Part shown: in pieces, positions 1 through 14,400 of the stretch | Layout of the letters: each line of letters starts with the position of its first letter | Numbering within the stretch: the stretch's first letter is position 1 | Source: Antedon bifida | Taxonomy: Eukaryota > Echinodermata > Crinoidea > Comatulida > Antedonidae | Direction: 5' to 3' | DNA length: 64,000 nt | Assembly: GCA_963402885.1 (NCBI GenBank) | Contig: OY727094.1 | Span: 5,458,501-5,522,500, forward strand | Made by a program: the position numbers and the translations under genes | The notes under the pieces: generated by a model | The model's input: only the letters and a program-made list of their open reading frames with translations | Database searches by the model: none | What the model was told of the DNA's origin: nothing

Positions 1-3000
1 TTGTCAATCAAAATATTGCACTATGAATGAGAAAAGTAATGATAACTAACGATAACCTAAATAATATTGAACCAGGAATAAAACGTTAGGACAATGCATG
101 ATTGCATTCGAATTAAAAACAATCTTATGTAGAAATAACTATATGAGTTGAAACGAAGTTTAACGACATCAGATTCATCTATTTCAGAGAATTTCATAAT
201 ATCGTTGTTGTAATTAGACTTGTGACGACGACTCGGGCAAAACACATCCAGCAAAAGGTGGCACAATGATGATTATTATAAAATCGAGAATTAACCTGGC
301 CGCGATTATGCAATCAAAAAAAACACAAACGTTTGGATGTGTTAAAAATAAATACATTTAAAATCATGTTCATAAAAACATCATTGACATTCTCAATATC
401 ATAAGAGGAGGAGGCGATTGAAGTTATCAATGCTTGGTTAATTGATTCCGACATTTGGACGCGCGCGCGCACAAGTGCGTACAGTAAGTCCACCATAATT
501 CACACTAGGACGCAACACAAGGGCGTAAGCGCAACATATGTGATTTGATCAAGCACAAGCGATGGATTATTTGAACTGTCGCTAGTCATTGGTTAACTTC
601 CGTTCTACGTCGCTGCGTTGCGTTCAGGTAGGAACCAAGCTTTACTGGGTTGACGTAACAATGCGCGACAGTTCATGGGACTATTCACGCGCCATGATTG
701 GTCAATATAAATAGTGTGCGCTTCCCGTCCTTTATGCGTTGTATTGTGACCAAGCTGTTATTGATAGTTGTCACTTGCCGAACTCACTCTTGGCATCGAA
801 CACCACAAGTGCGTAGAATGCATACCCTTGCTGTAGTTGTTGAGGGACTCTCGAGTCAATTTCATAAAAACTCAATACATTGTCCTAGTAATTACTGAGA
901 CAACTATTAGTTATCTCATGTAATTAAATAAGATTTATATAACTTGGTTTACATAACAGTAATCTTGATGTAAACGTCACTGAAGCAACCACCAATCAAT
1001 TTAAGGTATTGAACAGGTATATAAATCTATTTTTAAATGTAGACCCTATTCATCGATTTAGTGATCAATGCACGTAGCGACGAACGAGTTACTAGAGTAC
1101 TAACAATAACATGCGTAACAGTAGGCCTACGGATAACCACCTCGATCACTTGATACTTCCAGAAATAACGTCGTCTCCCAATGAGAGAAATAATATATTA
1201 GACCAATTACTGTAAAATAATATTAATCAACCGTTGGCGTCTGAGCACAGGTCATACTGCAAAATCGGAAACTTCGGGTTAACACACTATTGAAGCGCGC
1301 ACATCCAACACTCCCTGCACTATCAATAGATGGCCTTCACAGACTCACCACCAACACAGCGGCAGACACCACCAATTTTATCATCTCAACTCGTACGTAT
1401 TTTGGTGGTGGACTGTATGGCCGGACAAAAACACGGAAAGGAAGCAGTACCGCATTTTTTGTAATAGACTCAATTAAGGCCTACCCCAGGATAAAACCTC
1501 CCCCCCCCCCCCCCACCTACCAACCGAAAGGAACTAGGCCTATATTGCTTATGGTTTTCAAGGTTTCGCCCTATGATATTGTTTACATCCGCATTGACGT
1601 CATCAGGTTGTATACTGCAGGTACCATTCATAGTCATGCCACGTGACACGGCGAGACAGCTGGACAATATTCATAAATAAAAGGACATAACTGTTATTAG
1701 ATAATACCGCTACAGTCACTCACAGAAAGGGATAAAGTAGATTATTCAACCCCCGCCCACCCCCAATGTCCTACTCTACAAGTGATGTCAATCGTTTTTT
1801 TGTTCATTTAAAAAAACTCAATCATCATTACACCAACTGTAAATAATAATAATAATAATAATATTACTACTATCGTTGTTATCTCATTGACGTTGTCCAA
1901 TCAGCATCGGTGACGTCATGCACCGTCTGGCAGCGTCGGCCGTGACCTTATCGATTGTGATCAACTTTCACCTATTAAATACAGTAAGCAGCTTCTACAT
2001 GCAGAAGAAACAATTATTGCGCATGGGTGGTCCGTTGGTTGAACTCACGTCGAGACACAAGATGAGCATGTCTTGGAATTTTGTTTTCATAATTCGCTGA
2101 TGATAGCACGTCGCTTGATGGCATTAGATGAGGAGAAGAATCAGGCCGCTTGTAGCAGGTTCAACTTGGAGTGGTAGGCCTAGCGTAGCAATTCGGTTTT
2201 TACTACAAATTGTCTCTCTAGTAGTAAAATCACGCACCACAAAAATGCGGCAACATTTTACTCAGTCATCGCGGTAATCCATTCAAATGTCCCGTCTGTT
2301 GTCTGACATACGGGGACAATGAGACAGTGTAAACAGACAAAAAGTCATAATACACAACTATTTGTCGCTTACCACATTTTCCCTGAAATCCACGTGACAC
2401 TCACGCTTTAAAAATGTGTGGGTGTAGTAATAAACTTTGAATACCCTTCCTTATATTAATATTTTCTGAACTGATTCTCTCGTGCACGATACGGTACGTT
2501 TGCATATTATGTCTGGTCGTAGGCCTACGGTCAAATCATCTGTCCTCTCATTCAATAGAGACTAAGAGGAACACTAGGGTGGCGCATCTAGGCACTCATC
2601 ACCACGGTTGCATTCCGTATTTCTTATGGATCTATTTTGTTGTGCGGTGTGGCATATAAATTAAACAAATCAATACAAGTCATTTAACAGTTATTTATTT
2701 TAAGTCATCCAAATTTTAATAACATATCACACACGATATATAAAGTAAGTAAAACAAGTAAGTCCATGTTGAACAGATTCACGAATACATCATACTAATA
2801 ATTACTATACTTTTACTATGATAAAGGTAGGCCTATCGTGCCTAGGACACAAGGCCTAAATCTTTTTGGCAGGATATAGGCCTACCTTCGTAAATTAATC
2901 ATAATATAATAATATTACAGTCAATCCTGAATACCGTATAAATAGGTTTATATGGATCAATAAAAACTGTGTTTTAACCATAATTACGCGCCTTTTTATT

Positions 3001-6000
3001 TACAATACTTGGCCTACTATCGTGCTTGAAAATCCCTATCGCCGCCTGACTGTCTCGTGACGTCATGCCTAATGTCTCGCGTCAGCGATTTCACGGAAAT
3101 GTGCATGCGGAAATTGTATGTTGTGACGGCGAGGTGCTCGAAGTATAGCACAATATTGTCGCATATCCTGGCTTTTAAATCATTAATATATTCTTGAGAA
3201 CGAAACAAGTCATAAATATGTATGGTAGTTTAGGCCTATGTAATCGAAAACATTGTAGTTTACTAGCTTAGGGACTTATAGCATATATGCCTTAAATTGT
3301 TTGGAATATTAATCAGTCTGTCTCTCGCATAATTAGGTCAGTAATGCGAGTTTCATGGTAGATTGAACATGGTGTCTAGCCTGTGATGTAACCAGAGCTA
3401 CTGGGACTAACCCACATTTATTAGCCAAAAGTCTACATGGAGGTACACCTATATATAATACCAACCATGTACAGTAATGGTATATAAATATAGGATGAAT
3501 GGAGCACTCTTAGGGTGAGAATAATATAATATAGCCTAATGATTTAGTTGTCCTTATTTCTTTTTCAAATGTTGTTCAATTATTATTGTAATTGTATTAT
3601 GTAATTCAGCTTTTGTAGGCCTTGTTTTTAGCGCTCAAAAAATCGTATTATTGACAAAGTGCATGCAGTATTTTGAATCCTGTTCAAACGCTGTTAGTAC
3701 GCGCGAGTCGAGTCATAGCGAACGATGAGTACGCGCGCGTACCATAAACCAAACCATATCAGGAGTTGGACGCGCGCGTAAAATGTATCTCTTTGTACGT
3801 ACAAGTGAATTGTGTATGTAAGTAAAAACATTTTTAATTGAGAGACAATCATATACTAGTTTTTAAAGTACACTGACGTTAAATTTGTATTGGCCTCCGA
3901 AATCCATCATAAACAAGAATATTGTGAAATAAACCATCCTCGAAATCGTTTTAAATGTACAGTATTTCTATAGTACACGGGATTACGAGCACATCAATAC
4001 ATTTATTATGTAGGCTGCCTCGCATAACAACTTATGTTGGCAACAATTTATTATTTTAACTGTTCATTTACCCATGTTACGCGCGACAGGTCAAACATTT
4101 TTTTTTCTGGGAAAATGGCCAAAACATAGGCCTACTTTTGCGTGCTGAAACAACGTAAACAGACTAATGAATCACTCTTGAATGTACCAGTGCGTAAGCT
4201 GCCATGGAGAGCCCTGAAGTCGCGCTCTGCTCAACTTTGTCGCCACTATTTCGCGGGCATTTAACATACTGAAAATGACTCAACATTTCGAGAAGTCATT
4301 TGGCGGGTCGAGCAACATTTTTTTTTCAGCAATAAATTCCGATATACAATGTTGACAATTTTATCTACAGTCGCTGTTTCATACGGACGAATTGTATGTA
4401 TGATGATTACACAAAGTATGAACGAATAACATATCATGACATTTGTTAATGCATTACTATGGCATGACACTGTGTATGGGCCACCGTAGAACCCATTGCC
4501 TTTACACTTACGGCCACTGTAGCTAAATACAATTATTATGGAAAATGTTATACGTATTAATAAATTAATTTTTGTTTTGATATATAATTATTGATATATT
4601 ATAGTTTTGGTTTACCCGATATTCATGTTGATAAACAATTTATTATGGATAGAAATCTCTATAAGCCTAACATAAAAAAGCAATCTTCACCAGGATAAAA
4701 TCTTCAAGCACGTCTCTCGAGAGAATTCGATATTAATCACCCGCTTGCAAAATGCACTTTTCGTATCTCTTTGATGAAGCCGGGAAAAGTAGTTCCCCAA
4801 CTCACCTTTGACCTCCCCAATGCAGGCTATAACCGTTATGCGCTTTTTTGGGCGTAGGCTGTTGTAAATCATGTTCCTGCGCTTGTCCTCGTACTTTAAT
4901 TTTGTAAATCATTTTCACTCACGAGAGGAACATTTGTTTTTATGTGGAAAATATAGACAGAGTATATACAAAAGGATAGCACTCACTGGCCTTTTCGTTG
5001 TATAATACGTTATAACGAAATTCCCAAAACGAAAATGTGGAAGAAAAACGGGAGACCTAAAATCAATACATCCGTGCAGATGCGCTATCACGCGCGAGCC
5101 ATTCACCTGTCCTCCCTTCGCACTACTCAACAAAACCCCGTGCGTTGTGAGAGATTTTACCGGTGGTGTGGAAAGACTTTTTGCATGTGAAATTCGTATT
5201 CCGGTCGGAGGGTACGGTCAGTGCTGAAGATGCTGAACAGCCGAGCTAACGCCTGTTGGATTGAGCTTAGCGCAACAGTGTGCACAGCCTCAAGGGAGAA
5301 CGTGTTTGGGGTAGAGTGAAAGTTTAATAAGTTGCGATTTTTTAGAAATTATAAAACTAGCTATAGCTGTTTCGTCGTTTTGTAAACATGGCGTCAATAA
5401 TCTGACTGTGTTGGCGTCTGTATGAGGAGAAATAAGAACCAAAGCGGAAGATGTCATTTCCTAATATGTGCCATAATGTACAATTTGTCTGTTTGTGTTA
5501 AGTTTTTGGCATTTCTAAATTTCTGTTTCAGATCCATGGTGTGAGTAAGCCTACACACAAACTGGCGTCATGAACGTAAGCACGTGGTGAAGATGTAGTT
5601 TTATGAAAAGTATATCAAAACAAATTCAATCGTAGCATTCGTGTAGTATGTTCTATCTGGACGGCCATTCGACATAATTGAAATTTTGTCACACATGGCG
5701 TTTCATACATATATTTGACCTGGAATCTTGCAGACTAACAACGGTAAAAAAAATAACAACATGAATATTCCGTTAGTGATCCCTCCTTACTTGCTCAAGT
5801 CTGTATTTTTTATTTTGGTCCACCAGTCAACAGACGTTTCAATTTGTGTAGTATTTGTTTTCGAATGTTGACCTATATTCTAAAACCAAAGGTCATTTGA
5901 CAGACATGCATCCGGGTCTGATCGATAAAATAAACACGGATCTCCCTATCGCCCTATCATGGCTATTTTATAAATACTGTAGACCTGAAACTTTCCTTGG

Positions 6001-8416
6001 TTTATTCTTATGAATTTAAATTTAAAGATTATGCAAAAAAAGTTATGCAAAAAACATCCATTTGCTATTGGTTGCATGCGCGACTCCTTTGGTGACGATA
6101 ATCCATTTATTATAGTCGCAAATCGTATTTTTGCGAAAATAAGAACTATTTTGGCGCGCGCGTTTAGGCTTGCTTATTTACCCGCGTAAGGGTGATTCAT
6201 CCACCAAAAATTACGGCGAAAATAACTATGAAAATGTATAAATATACTTGCGTTGATGGCATTGAACGGCATCTGATTAGATGTGCGTCGTTTACGACGA
6301 GAGGCTGCATATGTGGCGCGCACGTTCAAGTGATGATAATACGATTTGTATGCGCGCGCGTAACCGGTTGTAGACGCGCGCGTAACGGCCGGTAGATGCG
6401 CGATAACGGCTGGCAGACGCGCGCGTAAACGGGTTGTGTACGCGTGCTTAACGTATTTTAACGGCTGGTAGACGCGCGCGTAACGGTCGGTTTGTGTACG
6501 CGCGCGTTAACTTAGAGAATGATCAAGTGCGCCTACTAAAGAGGTATGAAGTTCTTGGTCTAGAGCGATGGAGGCCCATTAGGCAGACGTATTATGTAAT
6601 GAACAGTCATCATTGTAATTAATTCATTCATGCTAAATTTGAATTCAAGGTAAGTCGGAAATTACGGATATCAAGTGCATCCTGCTCCCTTAACATTGAA
6701 CATCATTGAGAGATCAGTATATCAATTAATGCTGTCTACAGGCTAGGCCTACTAGTAAAATATTCGTTATAAATCAAATCAAAACATATCAACTATTTTG
6801 AATAATAGGCCTATATACGATTACAATTTTACAAAAAAAAAAACAAATTTGAAACTGAAAAAGTCAAACAGATGCAGGATAGGCAACGACAATCTCGATA
6901 TGGAACTTATTTACAATGGTGTCCTTTTGTTTATTTAATATAGAAAGTTAAAAGATCTCCTCTCCCGTTTCAACTCTCATTAAAATACGTCAAGGATGAT
7001 TTGCCGGTTTTTTTGAATACGAGACCGTGTAGATGCCCAGACGTCAACTCACGTGGAAGTTAAAACGTTCGTAAATACCGCGCTTAAACATTAGGCATAA
7101 TTAGTTTTGGCTTCTTGTTCGCCAACGTTGGTGTGGGTAGGTCACCAATTAACCCGGGTAAATTACTATACTAAGCCTGAAAACTTAGCCCGGTCTTTAA
7201 TCTCTTAAAATTATGAGAATTAAAGTTGGATTTTGTCCTGATGATGGTGTTTTTGTCACCTGAGCATCCATGCATGTTCTCACTTTCTCTTTTAGATAGG
7301 CCTACCGTTCAAAGTATAGCGCCAATTTATCTTTATGAAGGATCTAGCGTAAAAATCTGTGACTGTATTCAATTTGTAATAAAGTGAAACTAAATTGTAT
7401 CTGTAGTATTTGACATTTGTGACGATATCACACCATGCTTTGTACTTGCGTTGCAATAAAATAAATATATTTGTAAAGAATTTTTATTTCCTTTGATATT
7501 TTTAATATTACCGTAACAATTTAAGCCTAATTTCATAATCCCGCTGGTGCTCAATTATCGCGCGCTAACTTCTCTTCCAATCCCTCTGACAATGAAATAA
7601 GTTACATTTTATATAGGGCTATTTCAAGTTGGAACTTATATTACTTACAAATTTACTTTTTTTTTATGTTACGCCCTGTAGAGTTGCATAATACCTAGCT
7701 GAACCGCAGCAAATGAATCATCAAGATCCATACTACTTGTGGTGGCCTTTTCGCGCCGATTTGACGCCACAGTTGGCGGGTAGTCTGTTTACAGTCGCAG
7801 AAGATCTAAATAGAACTAATATCTTGTCACTAATATAAACCGACTATTTAATGTAAAAGATGAGGGTCGGGAAGGGGAGGAATGAGCTTGAATTGATGAA
7901 TGTGAGTCAATTCATGTTATGGAAATAATATACTCAGTGAATAACTTTCTCAGAATGACTCGTGACTATCCTAGAATGAACTCAAAAGTATTTGATATAA
8001 AACCTAAGTAAGGCCTCCCTGAATACAATCGGCATGCTTCTGGATTTATGACAATCAAGCGCGTGCTTTTGTTGCTTCCAATGGCCTTCGAAAACATCTC
8101 TACCCATATCAATTCTAATCCGAAAGAAAAGAGCACTCTCCGTCATAATATTATAACGGATGTCTCGGCAGCGAGGTCATTATTATACGGCTATTCCAAA
8201 TTTCCAGCAGAGGGAGTAAGTAAACGGAACAGCGTCTGAACGTCTCTCTGTTACTCAAGGCTGGGCTAGCCGCCGCCGCATAATACATCCCCGACTATAC
8301 AACAAGCGAGCTGACTGGATCATTCAACGTGAGTAGCTAGCGCTAGGAACAACGTTATACGGATTGACTTTCGAACCTAATGTTTTTTGGCTAGTTAGCC
8401 AGTATTTTGACTGAAA
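1..8416. other. Non-coding region upstream of SKI
   Basis: No exon with recognisable homology is seen on either strand. The stretch holds a 14-base C run near 1501, an AAT microsatellite near 1845-1862, a cluster of AGGCCT palindromes (at least a dozen between about 1120 and 7300) and CG-alternating tracts near 3710-3780 and 6150-6515. A relatively GC-rich patch near 5150-5300 and the last 200 bases before the SKI start are the best places for a promoter or 5' untranslated exons, but no TATA box or clear splice pair fixes a transcription start. Open frames here (for example 1290-1646) have no domain, coding-like composition or splice context. Confidence 0.6.
6344..6515. repeat. CG-alternating minisatellite
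   Basis: A degenerate tandem array of roughly 28-40 base units, each built from an alternating purine-pyrimidine block (ACGCGCGCGT and variants) followed by AACGG and a GGTNG-type spacer. Five to seven units are visible. Related single blocks occur at about 3710-3780 and 6150. Such tracts can adopt Z-DNA in principle; whether this has any role upstream of SKI is unknown. It is the most CpG-dense part of an otherwise AT-rich window. Confidence 0.75.
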
Positions 8417-11400
8417 ATGGATCACATCCAGTCAATGCCATATAATTCTGCTATCGACAAAGTTCTTCAAAATTATCAAAATGTTGCTTTGTCGACTTTA
8501 CAAGGACCAAATATAACTTCGCAAGAACCACGTTGGGTTTACGAGCGAGTTAAGCTCATGAAAGAAGAATCGTCGGCGGTGGAGCATACGATGAAATGCA
8601 AAGATGGTCTGCAGTTGTTGAGCCAGCCTCCTTTGAAAACGGTGCCTGTTCTTCCCCCATCATTGACGGGGAATGAACAAATGGATAAATACGTGGAAGT
8701 TATGGATCCTATTATTCATGAATCTCCTTTCCCGATTCAACAAATGCCAGTTCTTACACCGATAGACAATTCGCGAAGTGAAAAATGTGAAACTATTTTG
8801 GAGAATGAACAGATTGCATGTTTTATTGTCGGCGGAGAAAAACGTCTTTGTCTGCCTGAAATTTTGAACAGTGTTCTTCGAGATTATAGCCTGCGACAGA
8901 TAAACTTAGTTTGTGATGAATTGTACATTTATTGTTCGCGATGTAGCCCAGAACAGTTGGAGATTTTAAAGGTAACTGGTATTCTCCCTTTCAGTGCTCC
9001 ATCATGTGGATTGATTACCAAAACTGATGCAGAGAGATTATGTAACACATTACTGTACTACTCTGAAAAACAAGTATTCTACGGGTCTGATGCAAAGAAA
9101 CGAAAAGGCCAAATGGAAAACACAATAAGCGTTTATCACGAATGCTTCGGGAAATGTAAGGGAGCGTATTTCCCCCAGATGTACAACCACCCAGACGCAC
9201 CATGCATTGAATGTTTCGAGTGCATGAATGTGTATCCTCCGCAGAAGTTTATCGTTCATTCCCACGGTGGCAAGGAAAACCACACTTGTCATTGGGGTTT
9301 CGATTCTGCGAATTGGCGAAGCTACTTGATGTTGTCAAATTCTGTCGCCCATGAGAAAAAATACCAAGATTTACTTGAAGAAATGAAAGGACGTTTTGAC
9401 TTCAGGAGCAGATACAAAAGAAAACCGGTAAGTTATGGACGTTAAGACCATTTCAACCACTCCCGAATTAAAAAAGTACTGGGATGTTTTTATAAAAGTG
9501 TAATTTGTGAGATGTGTGTCAATCTCAACAAGTGAAAGTAAACTTGCATCGTATTCTACTCCGAGTTACACGCCTACGTATAATTACATCAGTGGTTTTC
9601 CTTCATGTCTTTCTGCTCATTACAACAATTGTCCCCATAGTATTAGTAAATAAGGTTCGAACTCTGCACGAAAATACTGAGTATAATGAAAGTATGAAAT
9701 CCAGTCTAGCCAAAAAAAAAAAACATTCCTAATGACTTTGTAATCGATATACTGTAATGTACTGAAATTGTGTTTTTTGTTATTTTAAGGCTACACTATT
9801 GTGCTATTCCATTGTATTATACAGTATTGAAATTGTCAATTTTTTTCTAGTGACAAGTCTACAGTGATACTGTATATTTAATGAGAATATAAATATTCTG
9901 GTTTTGTTTAATATAAATAAAATCCATCCATCTAGTTATTCAAGGACAGTTTCTCATTAGATTTTATACAAAAAACACTTGTCAAATTTGAATTATGAAA
10001 GAGTGATGAGCTTAAAAATGCAATTATCAAATTCAATACAGTACACACAGTACATTTGAACTTTAATTAATTGAATTATTATTATTTACTGTATAAGTAT
10101 GACAAATCTGTATTATAGAACTATGCATACTGTACAGTATACAGTACTATCATAAAATTACTAGTAATCAAATAAAAAGGGTTACTGTAGACTACTGTAA
10201 ACGTTGATTAAATGTGGTCCCTGAAATTGATCTAATAAAGGGGGGGGGGGGGGGTGGAATTGTACGTAACAGTACTGTAATTTGAAAAGGTTTTTTTTAT
10301 TGGAACAAGTTCATAACGGGACTGATGAACTGATTCGATAAGAAGCCATGCGTACAGTCAGTCTGATTTGCCTAATCTCCAGACAAGTCTCTCAGGTGAC
10401 AATCTGAACAGGAATTTAGAATCTGATATCAGCCGGGGTTTGTTCCGTGATTGTCACTTCATGGTGTGCGCATCGACAAGTCAAAATCTGTTTCATTTTT
10501 GGAGAAAGTCCTTAAGACAGGAAACATTGCTAGCAGTTCTCCAAAGTCCCTAATGATGGAGAGTCATTCAATTCATTGCAGACGCATGATTGTGGAAATT
10601 GTTGTTTTTTTTTTTCTATTTACAATATTTAGAAAACATTTTTATACCATATTTTTAAAGCATGAATTTTGATACAATGATAACGGTAGGATTTATATTT
10701 ATAATATTGTATTGTATATCTAAAAAAAAAATTGATAATTTAATTTACCATTTTTCATTAAAAATAAGTTTGAAAAATCCAAATTAAAGCAAAAGACCTT
10801 AATGTTACTGTTTATTGAAACTTTATGATAAGTGATCGTTGACAGTAAACCAAAACCGCATATTACAGTAATTTGTTTTGGCTCTGGCAAGCTACAAGCC
10901 AACTTTGATGTCGCACTTACAAAGTGAAAAACAAATTAGTACTATGTTAAAAATATGAGACGCATTTAATTCAGAGACTGAATTCTGTGCCGAAGTTTAA
11001 AGGTTAATATTTTCAATATGAAGATTTTAGTATTTAACAAAAGTGAAACATATTCATCACATTCATAAACTTAAAATAAATTTAGACCCTTGAGGTTAAA
11101 TTAAACAGTACAGAATACATTAAATCACAAGTCTATGTGGAGGAGAGTTAAATAATAAGATTTTTAACCTTTGATTTGCTTTTTTCACTATTCTAATGAT
11201 TAATAATGCTTTGATTGAATCAATCGAGCTTGCTGTTTTCAGTGAAGGCGGCGGATACCTAATTTCCCATAATCACTATGTCTTCATCCATGTCTCGTGT
11301 AGCTGTACTTGTAGGAATATGTCTAGACAAAAAAAAACTTTTAACTAATTTCTGTATTTTTACTTCCTTGATAACTGTATGTACATGACACTTTAACAGT

Positions 11401-14400
11401 AGTGTATGATATTTTCTTTTTTTTTAGTAATAAGATGGAATCTTGTGTTCCAATTTAATAAAATTCTAGTTTGAAATTACGTAATTATAATCTGTTCCGT
11501 CGCAGAGGCATTGGGTAATGGCCGCGGGCATTCTGGCGTCTAGACCCAACTGGTTATTGAACTTAGTTTATTATCGATTTGACCCGCTTCATAGACGGCC
11601 GTATGTCATTTACATTAGTACACTCATCGATTGGTAGTGAAGTAGAGAGGCAACAAATTGTGTTAGCGGTGTTATTGATCTGTACAGCGTATACACAATA
11701 TTTCATCGCTGCATATCGAATGAACAGAAATAACAATCCCAAGCCGTGTGTTTTTTGTGTTTTTGTGAGCGTGTCTCATTCAATTCTAAATTTCTACACT
11801 GTTGGATTTAGGTCACGGTCGCTGAACCGTAAAGCCGTGTACAATTGGTTGTGTCTGAACTTGCCAAGTCTTTTGTTTAGTCCTTTTTGTGTAAACTCCT
11901 TTCACTCTACTATTAGACATTGGGAATACTATTGTAGACCAGTCTATATAATAAAAACAAACATTTCTACACAGTTCAGTAAACAGTAATATTCTTACTG
12001 TATAATAAGAGCCTCTATGTACAGTACACAACGCACGCCACTATTTATTGGCAATAGGCCAAGTAAATGCTCTGACGATTACCAATTACAATCAGAACCA
12101 ACTAGTCTGCATGCTAATCTATTTGTAGCCTTTAGTAGTTTTATGGTAGTTTATATATTTGCTTTGAAATGGGGGACAAAGATACCACCAAAGATATGGT
12201 AGTTAAATATTTGAACTCTAATGAATAGAATGAGAGAAAATAAATTCAATGACGATTAGAATTACAGAAAATTTAACTTGTAAAACCTTTTACAAAAAAT
12301 CAACTTCATTGATTTCATTCATTTATAGAAAAAATAAATCTAAAAAAATTAGAGAAACTTAAAACTTGTAAAAAAACGATTAAATACAATTTTTTCTAAA
12401 AGTTTTTTCACAAGTTTTAACATTTACAACTTTATTGATACTAATTTTTTTATAAAAATGAATTAAAAAAAACTACATAAATATTTAATTAAAATATATA
12501 AAATTTTGCGGTACACCACATGCAGTTCTAAAAAGAACGGTTGAGCTTTTTGATTTTTTTTTATCATGTGCTTTGATTATCCTCAATATTGGGAGAAGGT
12601 GTACAAAATATTAAGTGACCTACAGTATAAAATTTACAACTATCCAAAAAGGTCATTGACCCAGACACACAGTACACATAATTACATTATTTGTAAAATT
12701 AATCATCATATTTGAATAGTAATGATGAAATAAAATTAATCTGTCTCGTCGGCTTGTAAAGTCCTTACATGGAAATGAAAAAAAAGTTCCGTACTGACCA
12801 CAAAGATTAGGACAAATACAATAAATTTATAACTGAATGCTAATTCCATAATGCTCAAACCAGAAGATAGCTGTGGTTATTTTACCAGCCGGAAACATTA
12901 GTATAGGATCTGTTGTGTTTACATACAGACTAAACATATTACCAGAATCACCTATAGGATGTTTTAGTAAACAATACTACATTGTTTGTTGTCTGCCTTT
13001 GTCTAGACTAGGTATATGACAATGCTGTAATTCACCAAGCTACACATTGCATAAGGAAATTTTGTCACTCTCTTTTAGAAACAAGACTGTCTGTCGCCAA
13101 TACTGTATCACATCGTGAAATTTATTCTAGAAATTACGGTGTTTTATTATTTGCTTTTTCCTGTTTATTGTTCGTGGTGAATGGTTGTGGGTTTTAATAT
13201 TTCGTAATGATCAAATAGCATACTTTGTTTTCAAAGCCTATTTTAATGATTTCTTTGGTGAAATGACTAGACGGATTAACTGAATTTTGGTGTAGTTAGT
13301 GAAATCCACAAAGAATGTATTATTGGGTAATACTGTACTTTCATAATGAGAGAATGTGGCTAGACCATTGAGGTATTATATAGATTGGCTAGAGAGTTAA
13401 CTATTGGACAGCCAACAGGGTTGGGGAAGTTCTATGAAATTGGTGAATCACTTTTTAAACTGTGATAACATTGGAGTATATAATGGGACAAGAGTTTCTC
13501 AATGGAAAAGGTTATTCTAAAATGATTCAAGTATATTATCTATTAATATTATTCATGGTTTCTTGTTGTACAATACTATTATTAATTAATTCCAGAAATT
13601 TACATATCATTATTATTGTAGATTTACAGTTTGTATTTTTTGGATTAATTATAAACATTTCCTGGCAATTTGTTAAAAGTACACATAGCCTAAAGTTCAG
13701 ACAAAACAAGTCTACTGTTTAGCATTACTTTCCTTGAAGTGTAGGTCAAATTAAAGGTCAATTTCTCTGAATTGTAACCTTAAACAGTATTCTGTCCTGC
13801 AATGGTCAGTATTCTGTCCTGCAATGGTCAGCATTCTCTAGCCATATGGTGTCTAGTCCACAAAGAATGTTTCATATTTCAATATTCTGGTGGCACTCAT
13901 GTGGGTCACATGAAAACATAAGTGTAGGCTTACTGCTAAGTACCTACTGTGTAGCTTATTCCATGTCAACTTGCCAGAAATAACTTACTATATTAATTAT
14001 TTAAAAATGTAGTTTTTTTTAAGCTTATAAAACGCAAATATTCCAAAATGTTTTATGCCTAGTGTACTTGGATAATCAGCAATAATTCTAGTTGAAAAGC
14101 GGAATCTTAAAAAGTAAAAAAATCATTGAATGTCTATCCATAAATGGTGCAATCCGTGGACGACGCCCTTAAGCGTGAGCTTTGCCATCACCAAATATTT
14201 ACCTCATTTTAGTTCCAACTGCATTGTCTGTAATCTATACAGAGTATGTATTTTTCACTGTTGAATAAAAAGATGAATTTGTGTTTAATGTTGTTTTTAA
14301 CAAAAAGCCAAATAGAAGTAAAAGTCAGAAAATAGGCTCTTGTCTTTACTGTAACCCCTGATTTTATTAAAGATTTCTTCATGAAGTTTTATATACAAAA

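Noticed and set aside
1290-1646. 118-residue open frame upstream of SKI
   Set aside because: It includes a polyC-derived proline run, has no domain or splice context, and overlaps an equally open frame on the other strand.
8048-8239. 63-codon frame shortly before the SKI start
   Set aside because: Could be an upstream frame in the 5' untranslated region, but nothing shows that it is transcribed or conserved.
11579-11989. 136-residue frame in SKI intron 1
   Set aside because: No recognised homology, and an antisense frame overlaps it; consistent with chance.
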